The translations under genes were made by a program, and so were the position numbers. The notes beneath the pieces were generated by a model. That model was given only the letters and a program-made list of their open reading frames with translations, made no database searches and was not told the DNA's origin. A stretch of 6,877 nucleotides of DNA, from contig CAJCIF010000456.1 of assembly GCA_903970355.1 (NCBI GenBank), forward strand, positions 1 to 6,877, given 5' to 3'. Within the stretch, counting starts at the first letter, position 1, and every line of letters starts with the position of its first letter. Below, piece after piece: positions 1 through 5,495 of the stretch. The DNA is from Actinomycetota bacterium (lineage in GTDB: Bacteria > Cyanobacteriota > Vampirovibrionia > Obscuribacterales > Obscuribacteraceae).

Positions 1-1288
1 TGAGAGCGTGACCCACTTCGTGATAGGCGGTCATCTCTTTTTCTTTAGCAGAAATGATGCGGGTTTTCTTTTCCGGACCGGCGATTACTTTATCGATTGC
101 CAGTTCGAGATCGAGCATTTCAATTTCACGCTTGTCTGAACGCGCTGCAAGAAGCGCCGCTTCGTTAATGAGATTGGATAAGTCTGCTCCAGTAAATCCG
201 GGAGTGCGCTTTGCCAACGTTTTTAGTTCGATATCTTTGGCAAGCGGTTTGCCACGCGCATGCACTTGCAGAATTTGCTCGCGGCCAAGGACATCTGGAC
301 GGTCGATTACTACCTGACGGTCGAAGCGACCTGGTCGCAAGAGTGCAGAGTCCAAAATATCGGGACGGTTGGTGGCAGCAACAACAATGATGCCTGTTGT
401 GCCTTCAAAGCCATCCATTTCAACAAGTAATTGGTTGAGTGTTTGTTCACGCTCATCGTGTCCACCACCTAAACCGGCACCACGCTGTCTGCCTACTGCG
501 TCTATTTCATCAACAAACACAATACAGGGAGCATGCTTTTTAGCCTGGTCAAAAAGATCTCGTACGCGAGAAGCACCTACGCCGACAAACATTTCTACGA
601 AGTCGGAGCCAGAGATGCTGAAGAAGGGGACACCGGCTTCACCAGCTACCGCTTTAGCTAAAAGCGTTTTGCCGGTTCCTGGTGCACCAACTAGAAGAAC
701 ACCGCGCGGAATGCGTGCGCCTAATGCTTGAAACTTTTCCGGATTCTTCAAGAAATCCACAATCTCTTGCAATTCTTGTTTCGCTTCATCTATGCCGGCA
801 ACATCAGAAAAGCTCACTTTTACTTTGTTGTCGACCATGAGCTTGGCGCGGCTGCGGCCGAAACTCATTGCCTGGTTACCACCGGATTGAGCGCTCCTAA
901 ACATGAAGAGGAAACCAACCAGAAGCAAGATGGGCAGGAAGAAGGAACTAATCATGCTGAACCAGAAACTGGACTTGTCCGGTTCTTTTACTTCAATTTT
1001 TACGCCGGCCTTATTGAGTTCGTTGATGAGCGATTCTTTGGCTTCAGCAGGAATGATTACCGATCGTTCTTTGTCATCAGCTACTGTCTTAATTTGAACG
1101 ACGGACTCACCGTTTGTGACGGTCACTTTCGCTATCTGATCTGCAGCTTTATGATCGCGCAATAAATTCTGCAAAACTGAATAGGTCAAGCTGTCATCCC
1201 GGCGACTGATTGTCGTCAAGGAAAAGACAAATAAAACAAGGACTACTAGTAAAAAGAAAACGGCCCAAGTCGTTCCGTACTTCCTCAT
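1..1288 (-). CDS. ftsH: FtsH, ATP-dependent membrane zinc metalloprotease (C-terminal part outside window)
   Basis: FtsH is a membrane-anchored AAA+ protease that extracts and degrades misfolded membrane proteins and some regulators, usually as a hexamer. The reverse strand gives 429 residues in one uninterrupted frame. In order: a transmembrane helix at about 8-24, an extracytoplasmic domain, a second helix at about 109-131, then the AAA+ module. Visible motifs are Walker A GAPGTGKT (201-208), the pore-loop MFVGVG, Walker B VDEID (259-263), and the second region of homology RPGRFDR (318-324) with arginine fingers R321 and R324. The zinc-binding HEVGH lies at 423-427, only two residues before the window edge, so most of the M41 protease domain and the third zinc ligand are not visible. 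The start at 1288 fits the position of the first helix, a GGAG at 1300-1303 and a strong -10 element just upstream. tilS lies upstream on the same strand. All key residues that can be seen are intact. Confidence 0.97.
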   Translation of the reverse strand, partial: MRKYGTTWAVFFLLVVLVLFVFSLTTISRRDDSLTYSVLQNLLRDHKAADQIAKVTVTNGESVVQIKTVADDKERSVIIPAEAKESLINELNKAGVKIEVKEPDKSSFWFSMISSFFLPILLLVGFLFMFRSAQSGGNQAMSFGRSRAKLMVDNKVKVSFSDVAGIDEAKQELQEIVDFLKNPEKFQALGARIPRGVLLVGAPGTGKTLLAKAVAGEAGVPFFSISGSDFVEMFVGVGASRVRDLFDQAKKHAPCIVFVDEIDAVGRQRGAGLGGGHDEREQTLNQLLVEMDGFEGTTGIIVVAATNRPDILDSALLRPGRFDRQVVIDRPDVLGREQILQVHARGKPLAKDIELKTLAKRTPGFTGADLSNLINEAALLAARSDKREIEMLDLELAIDKVIAGPEKKTRIISAKEKEMTAYHEVGHAL

Positions 1289-1299
1289 GTGCTGCTTCG

Positions 1300-1303
1300 C
1301 TCC
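1300..1303 (-). promoter_or_regulatory. Probable ribosome binding site of ftsH
   Basis: The minus strand reads GGAG (reverse complement of CTCC) 11 bases before the ATG at 1288. The spacing is at the long end of normal. It supports this start and lies within the short leader predicted from the -10 element at 1321-1326. Confidence 0.55.
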
Positions 1304-1320
1304 AAAATATCCGTCACCAG

Positions 1321-1329
1321 ATTATAACA
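1321..1329 (-). promoter_or_regulatory. Extended -10 promoter driving ftsH
   Basis: The minus strand reads TGTTATAAT: a perfect TATAAT hexamer (1326-1321) with the TGn extension of an extended -10 promoter. No good -35 hexamer occurs at 16-18 bases; a TTGAGG lies too far upstream. Extended -10 promoters often do without one. Transcription would start near 1314, giving a leader of about 25 bases that includes the ftsH ribosome binding site. ftsH can therefore probably be transcribed independently of tilS. Confidence 0.65.
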
Positions 1330-1345
1330 CGACTAACCAACTGCT

Positions 1346-1459
1346 CTAAGCCTCAACCAGTGAAGCTTTCGGGCATTCCGTCCGCCTTTTAGTAAGCTGC
1401 GCCTGACGCTGCATCAAATTTTCACGCTCAACGCCAACCGCACTCAAATTCAAACTCAT
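1346..1459 (-). CDS. Candidate small ORF between tilS and ftsH (37 aa, doubtful)
   Basis: The minus strand has an ATG at 1459 followed by 37 sense codons and TAG. The product begins MSLNLSAVGVEREN and has a basic, glutamine-rich middle (LMQRQAQLTKRR) and no membrane segment. I recognise no family. Codon first positions are rich in purines, as in real genes, and the frame stays open upstream to a TAA near 1539, so a longer version starting at GTG 1513 (55 aa) is possible. Against it, neither start has a clear ribosome binding site, and the longer version would read through the inverted repeats at 1485-1514. The stop lies just upstream of the ftsH -10 element. It could be a real small protein, a remnant of a decayed gene, or chance. 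Confidence 0.22.
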   Translation of the reverse strand: MSLNLSAVGVERENLMQRQAQLTKRRTECPKASLVEA

Positions 1460-1484
1460 AAGTAAAGGACGTTCTAATCGATAG

Positions 1485-1514
1485 TTTTGCCACAACCGTG
1501 GCAAAAAAGCCACG
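1485..1514. repeat. Two overlapping inverted repeats sharing one arm
   Basis: On the plus strand, TTTTGCCAC (1485-1493) is the exact reverse complement of GTGGCAAAA (1498-1506), separated by AACC. CGTGGC (1497-1502) also pairs exactly with GCCACG (1509-1514) across six A residues. The middle arm is common to both, so the two hairpins exclude each other. In the leftward transcript leaving tilS the order is CGUGGC, a U6 loop, GCCACG, then GUGGC. Neither strand has a U-tract after the stem, so this is not a standard intrinsic terminator. It may be a protein-binding site, an RNA processing site or a leader structure. The rest of the 1289-1592 gap shows only the ftsH promoter and the doubtful small ORF. 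Confidence 0.6.
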
Positions 1515-1592
1515 AATTTAGCGGATCTACATTATCTCTTAACCCGTCCAATAGCTCTTATACCCCGAGGATCAGGTTATGCGCCCGGCTCA

Positions 1593-3122
1593 TTAAGCAA
1601 GATTTTGTGAATCTGCGGCAATGGCAAGCCAGCTGAGGCGGTGCGTGGGGCGAGCGCCGGCTCTGAGCTTTTCGCTCAAGCCGATACCTGGTATCCAAAG
1701 AACTTCTTTGAGATCAGCCAGGACCGGTAATGTTGTTGTATCAAGGGTGTCGGTTACTTCCTTATCAGTTCGTGTGTGCAAATATTTCTTTAGACGGACG
1801 CTTTCCGGCCGCCCAAAAGGTCGGATAACGTCGCCTGGGCGACGAGGTCTTACGACAAGTGGCGGTACGACTCCGCTCAAATCTACAAAGGCTTCGTAAG
1901 CGGTTGCGTCCGGAAAATCTCCTGAAAATGAGCTCTTGGCAGGATCGAGTGCTTCCACTTTCAAAATTTTGTTTAGGGCAGGCAGGATAGTAGAGCCTGG
2001 TATCTTCACATTCACCTCGGTAAAATCCAGGCGCTGCCTCTTATTTCTTTCATACCAGTGAATCTGATTGAAGGTGGCCGTCAAATACCAGTTCCCGTCC
2101 AAGTCGAGATTTTGGAATTTTCCTTTCTGATTGGCGCTTGAATTAGCTACTTCCAGAATTTGCTCAACTCGCTGAAACGACACCTCGATGCCTCTTGCCT
2201 CCAGGGCAAGAGCAATTATGCGACGCTTCACGGCCAGATCGATTTGATTGAAAGCTTGATTCATCCATACATCGGCGCGGCCATCATCGAAAATTGAGGA
2301 ATGCAATTCTTCTGCTGTCCTGGCGAGAAAAGCTTCTTCTGCTGAAGCGATGGTGCGAAAGCTTTCCAGCCGGTTCATGAAATCAGGAAAGCGCTCCTTT
2401 ATAAGAGGAATGACAGCGTGCCTAATGAAATTGCGCGTGTAGTTGAGATCATTGTTGGAAGCGTCATCTCTCGCCATCACACATTGTTCAAGCAGGTACT
2501 TCGTACATTCAGATTTTGGTGTGCGCAGAAGTGGTCGAATCAGAAAGAGGCTTTCTTGAAGATGACGGCAACTTGGTATACCCATTAAGCCCTTGAGGGC
2601 GGTGCCGCGCAAAAGTCGAAATAAAACTGTTTCGACTTGATCGTCCAAAGTGTGACCCGTGACAATGTAATTGACTCGGTTGGCCATTGCCGCTCGTGTC
2701 AAGAATTCATATCGTCTGTTTCTCAAATATTCTTCGTTTCGACTGGGCTCCTCTTTTTCCGGTAGGGCTTCTTCCGGTTCAAGAGCGAAGACAAAAAATG
2801 GTATGGAAAGACGTTCACAAAGACTGCGGCAATAGGTTTCGTCTCGATCCGATTCAGCGCCGCGCAAGCGATGATTGACATGACAAGCGAAGAGTTGCAG
2901 TTTGCTGTGTTGAGCCAGTTCCTTTAAAGCAAGTAGGAGAGCGGTTGAATCGGGGCCAGCAGAAATTGCTACTAATAATCGGGCCGGCGATGCATCGTTA
3001 TTGTCAAGCGCGAAATCCTTTTGAAACTCGCGGGCAAGGCTAAAACAAGAGGCGAGATTCGTTTTCAGTTCTGCAACAAACTTGTTTAACGTCCCATCGG
3101 AAGTAGAGATTTCATCGCTCAT
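1593..3122 (-). CDS. tilS: tRNA(Ile)-lysidine synthetase TilS
   Basis: TilS attaches lysine to C34 of the tRNA-Ile CAU anticodon using ATP. This changes decoding from AUG to AUA and the charging identity from Met to Ile; it is usually essential. The 509-residue protein has an N-terminal PP-loop ATPase domain. The P-loop reads SAGPDS (54-59), where SGGxDS is usual. The TilS signature HVNHRLRGAESDRDE lies at 81-95, RNRRYEFL at 134-141, GHTLDDQVETVLFRLLRG at 156-173 and the RNFIRH element at 230-235. A central helical substrate-binding region follows. The TilS C-terminal domain runs from about VVRPRRPGDVIRPFG (423-437) to about 490. It is longer than E. coli TilS (about 430 residues), partly through about 50 residues ahead of the P-loop. 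ATG 3122 is the first possible start after an in-frame TAA upstream; no clear ribosome binding site precedes it. It lies upstream of ftsH on the same strand and diverges from the exported-protein operon. Confidence 0.96.
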   Translation of the reverse strand: MSDEISTSDGTLNKFVAELKTNLASCFSLAREFQKDFALDNNDASPARLLVAISAGPDSTALLLALKELAQHSKLQLFACHVNHRLRGAESDRDETYCRSLCERLSIPFFVFALEPEEALPEKEEPSRNEEYLRNRRYEFLTRAAMANRVNYIVTGHTLDDQVETVLFRLLRGTALKGLMGIPSCRHLQESLFLIRPLLRTPKSECTKYLLEQCVMARDDASNNDLNYTRNFIRHAVIPLIKERFPDFMNRLESFRTIASAEEAFLARTAEELHSSIFDDGRADVWMNQAFNQIDLAVKRRIIALALEARGIEVSFQRVEQILEVANSSANQKGKFQNLDLDGNWYLTATFNQIHWYERNKRQRLDFTEVNVKIPGSTILPALNKILKVEALDPAKSSFSGDFPDATAYEAFVDLSGVVPPLVVRPRRPGDVIRPFGRPESVRLKKYLHTRTDKEVTDTLDTTTLPVLADLKEVLWIPGIGLSEKLRAGARPTHRLSWLAIAADSQNLA

Positions 3123-3145
3123 TAAAGTCTTTACGTGATTGCGTT

Positions 3146-3161
3146 ATTCTAGGTTTAGAAT
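3146..3161. promoter_or_regulatory. Palindromic divergent promoter/operator between tilS and the right-hand operon
   Basis: The sequence is a perfect inverted repeat, ATTCTA-GGTT-TAGAAT. Each arm is a -10-like TAGAAT (5 of 6 matches to TATAAT) on one strand: minus strand 3151-3146 toward tilS, plus strand 3156-3161 toward the TonB-like gene. Neither has a convincing -35 at normal spacing; TTTACG at 3130-3135 is 20 bases from the plus-strand hexamer. Transcription would start near 3139 leftward, about 17 bases before the tilS ATG, and near 3168 rightward. The symmetry could equally be an operator for a dimeric regulator. Confidence 0.42.
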
Positions 3162-3177
3162 GCAGGGCGAACTAGGA

Positions 3178-4002
3178 ATGGCTGCTTTGTATATGGACAA
3201 CAGAAAAATACCACGAACGCCCACGCTAGCTATGGCTTTTGCTCTTGCCATTGTCATTTTGCCTCTTTCTTTCAGTGCTGCCAAGGCTGACCAGGCGTTA
3301 AAGGGCGGCGTCCAGGAGAACACAGAAGGGCAGGGCAATGGTTCCCAGCCCACGGAACCGCTACCGGCACCAGTTTTGCCTCCTACGAAACTAGGCGCAG
3401 AAAAGGGTGGGGAGGATAACGGCGATTCTCTTAAAGGTAAAGCCCAAAACGACATGCTGAACGGACAAAATGAAGCAGGCGATGACGCGTTACGCGGCCA
3501 AACTGGCAAGACGGACGATCAAGGACCGCTCAAAGCCGGAACTCAGATGCAAGATGCTGGTGCAAGCGATGATCCGGACGGACAAGATCAAGAACTACAA
3601 GTGCAGTGGGACCGCTGGCGTAATCGCTTTTTACGCGCCGTGCTTGCCGGAGCAACCGAATTTATCAATAATCCTGATGAAGTGCGATTGCGCTATGACC
3701 CGCAGCGACACGCTATGGTGCCGTCATTGCCGATGGGAATTCAGAGCTGGTTTTCCTGCATAATAACCAAGGACAAGAGAATCGTGGATTTGAAAATCGA
3801 ACAATCGTCCGGCTTTGCGAATTACGATCGAGCGGTACTGAATGCGGTGAAGTCCTTGGAAAATACTTCTATCTTGCGATTCCCGGAAGGTTCACACCGC
3901 CAGGTCGTGTCGCAATCGGCAGGCATACAAACTTCTCCGCACACCGAAAACCGCTATTTCAAATTCGGCGATGTTGAACACTATCGTGTCCCTTCCAACT
4001 GA
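3178..4002 (+). CDS. Exported protein with LKG-type repeats and TonB/TolA-like C-terminal domain
   Basis: From ATG 3178 the protein has 274 residues. It starts with a signal peptide: a basic stretch (NRKIPRTP), a hydrophobic core (LAMAFALAIVILPLSF) and a likely cleavage after AKA at residue 37. Next is a disordered, Gly/Asp/Gln-rich region with degenerate repeats: ALKGGVQ (40-46), SLKGKAQ (84-90), MLNGQ (93-97), ALRGQTG (104-110), PLKAGTQ (117-123). It contains a proline-rich patch (PLPAPVLPP). A domain from about 188 to 250 resembles the TonB/TolA C-terminal fold, with WFSCIITKDKRIVDLKI, then SSGFANYDRAVLNAVKSL and a closing RFPEG. That domain normally binds envelope partners. No TonB-like N-terminal anchor for ExbB/D is obvious apart from the signal segment, so it is probably periplasmic and not a classical TonB. 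The start is uncertain: TTG 3139, ATG 3160 and ATG 3193 are in frame. 3178 has AGGG ten bases upstream. It lies 20 bp ahead of the first kinase. Confidence 0.72.
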   Translation: MAALYMDNRKIPRTPTLAMAFALAIVILPLSFSAAKADQALKGGVQENTEGQGNGSQPTEPLPAPVLPPTKLGAEKGGEDNGDSLKGKAQNDMLNGQNEAGDDALRGQTGKTDDQGPLKAGTQMQDAGASDDPDGQDQELQVQWDRWRNRFLRAVLAGATEFINNPDEVRLRYDPQRHAMVPSLPMGIQSWFSCIITKDKRIVDLKIEQSSGFANYDRAVLNAVKSLENTSILRFPEGSHRQVVSQSAGIQTSPHTENRYFKFGDVEHYRVPSN

Positions 4003-4022
4003 ATTTAATAGATTTAGGGCAA

Positions 4023-5492
4023 ATGGCAGACGGCGAATATCAAATTGAATATCGAGCCCCGGGGCGGGGCGCATTCAAAAACTTTCTGATCATCTGGGGC
4101 CTAATAGGAGCGGCTCTGCCCTTCGTTCTTGTCTATCTTATCGTGCCATTTCTAGAACGCAGTGGTGCGTTTGTGCAGTTCGCTTACTGGCTCGTTTTTA
4201 GTGTCATTTTTGGCGGTGTCTATGCATTAGTGCCGTATCTAATTTATGTAACATCCAGTCAAGGCAATCGATTGCATGTTGCAAAAGAAGGGCTTGGGTT
4301 ACCGGCTATAGGCGTCATTCCTGGCATTCATTCCTGGAAAAAATGGTCTGATCTCGAGTCTATACAACTAAGCAGGCATGATGCACTCGCTGTCGTTGAG
4401 CGCGATTATCTAAAATGCAAATACAAAAACGGTGGCGAAACAAGATTGTATTTGAGCGGTCTTGATGAACATGATCTCGAGCACCTGTTGCTTTCGATTG
4501 AAGCCTGGGCACCCGATTGCAAACGCGCAGATGAAGTGCTGCAACTGCAAGACAGGCTTCACAATACGGGTCTGGGGTTAGATAGCGATATTGGCTATAC
4601 AAAACTCTGGGAAGAAGAATTATCGCGGCGCTTTCAATCAACAACATTTGTGCCGCTTGTACCGGGGGCAACGTTAGGTGAGGGGCGCCTCACTGTTGTA
4701 AAACAAATTGCCTTTGGCGGTACAGCCGCAATTTATCTCGCCCGTGATCGTTTCAAGAACGATGTCATTCTTAAAGAATCTGTTATTGGCGACTCTAGCC
4801 AGACACCCAGTGCTAAAAAGGCGGTCGAGTTTTTTGAGCGTGAGGCAGCATTGCTCATGAAACTCAATCATCCTCATATTGCAAGAGTGCTGGATAACTT
4901 TGTCGAAAACGATCGACACTACCTCGTCATCACTTTTGTACCCGGGCAAAACTTGAAAGCCCTGATTTCGAAAACCGGGCCAATGCCTGAACGTCGAGTG
5001 CTGGAGTTGGCAGATCAGATGGCTGAGATCCTCAAATATTTGCATGAACAGTCACCACCTGTGATGCATCGTGATTTCACACCAGATAACCTGGTTTTGA
5101 AACCGGACGGCGAATTGGTACTAATTGATTTTGGGGCTGCCAACGAATTCATGGGCACGGCTACAGGCACACTGGTTGGAAAGCAATTTTATATGCCACC
5201 GGAACAAGTGAGAGGCAAAACTTGCCCGGCTTCGGATCTTTATGCTTTTGGATGTACACTCTACTTCTTGCTTACAGGTGAAGATCCGGAAGCTCTTAGC
5301 TGCTCTCATCCAAAGAACCTCAATCCACGCGTAAGTGACGCAACGGATCGGTTGGTAGCGGAGTTAACCGCAGTTGAGTTAAACGACCGACTTAAATCAG
5401 CCCAACTTGCGGACGTGGAAATTGATGCCATTCTTTCCGATTGGCAAGAAACCCCCCTGATAGGCAAATCTAGCGAAGCGAGTGCGGGGTAA
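4023..5492 (+). CDS. Membrane-anchored Ser/Thr-type protein kinase with atypical catalytic loop
   Basis: This 489-residue protein has two membrane helices (about 21-43 and 53-76) with a short loop between them, probably leaving the rest in the cytoplasm. Residues about 80-165 form a small beta-rich domain ending in a helix (DEHDLEHLLLSIEAWAP), possibly PH-like. A linker with YTKLW (192-196) leads to the kinase domain (about 222-474). Visible kinase motifs: the ATP-loop FGGTAAIYLA (231-240), in which two of the three usual glycines are alanine, K251 (VILK), alpha-C E274, HRDFTPDN (349-356), DFG (369-371), GKQFYMPPEQ (386-395) and SDLYAFG (404-410). The catalytic-loop lysine is T353 and the P+1 threonine is K387. 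D351, N356 and D369 are kept, so activity is plausible. AGGG at 4016-4019 sits only three bases before the ATG. It is the second gene of an apparent operon, and a paralogue follows three bases after its stop. Substrate unknown. Confidence 0.9.
   Translation: MADGEYQIEYRAPGRGAFKNFLIIWGLIGAALPFVLVYLIVPFLERSGAFVQFAYWLVFSVIFGGVYALVPYLIYVTSSQGNRLHVAKEGLGLPAIGVIPGIHSWKKWSDLESIQLSRHDALAVVERDYLKCKYKNGGETRLYLSGLDEHDLEHLLLSIEAWAPDCKRADEVLQLQDRLHNTGLGLDSDIGYTKLWEEELSRRFQSTTFVPLVPGATLGEGRLTVVKQIAFGGTAAIYLARDRFKNDVILKESVIGDSSQTPSAKKAVEFFEREAALLMKLNHPHIARVLDNFVENDRHYLVITFVPGQNLKALISKTGPMPERRVLELADQMAEILKYLHEQSPPVMHRDFTPDNLVLKPDGELVLIDFGAANEFMGTATGTLVGKQFYMPPEQVRGKTCPASDLYAFGCTLYFLLTGEDPEALSCSHPKNLNPRVSDATDRLVAELTAVELNDRLKSAQLADVEIDAILSDWQETPLIGKSSEASAG
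5486..5489 (+). promoter_or_regulatory. Probable ribosome binding site deciding the GTG start of the second kinase
   Basis: GGGG ends one base before the start of the first kinase's stop codon and six bases before GTG 5496, a good spacing. The nearby ATG at 5533 is out of frame and the TTG at 5494 is in another frame, so GTG 5496 is the best start. The site lies inside the upstream gene, which suggests translational coupling. Confidence 0.55.
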
Positions 5493-5495
5493 ATT

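Noticed and set aside
54..1165. Plus-strand open frames of 60-145 codons over this stretch
   Set aside because: They lie antisense to ftsH, whose minus-strand frame carries all AAA+ motifs in order. Their products are low-complexity and match nothing I recognise.
1485..1506. Intrinsic terminator for tilS
   Set aside because: The stem is good, but it is preceded by T residues and followed by A residues on both strands, the opposite of a terminator. No U-tract follows.
1531..1536. Promoter (GATAAT on the minus strand) for the small ORF
   Set aside because: The hexamer is a fair -10 match, but no -35 lies at suitable spacing (TTGGAC is only 9 bases away) and there is no TGn extension.
3139..3177. 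TTG 3139 or ATG 3160 as start of the exported protein
   Set aside because: Both would add residues ahead of an already complete signal peptide, and ATG 3160 overlaps the plus-strand -10-like hexamer. They cannot be excluded.
3144..3509. Minus-strand open frame of 121 codons
   Set aside because: It is antisense to the exported protein, whose own frame has a clean signal peptide and a TonB-like domain.
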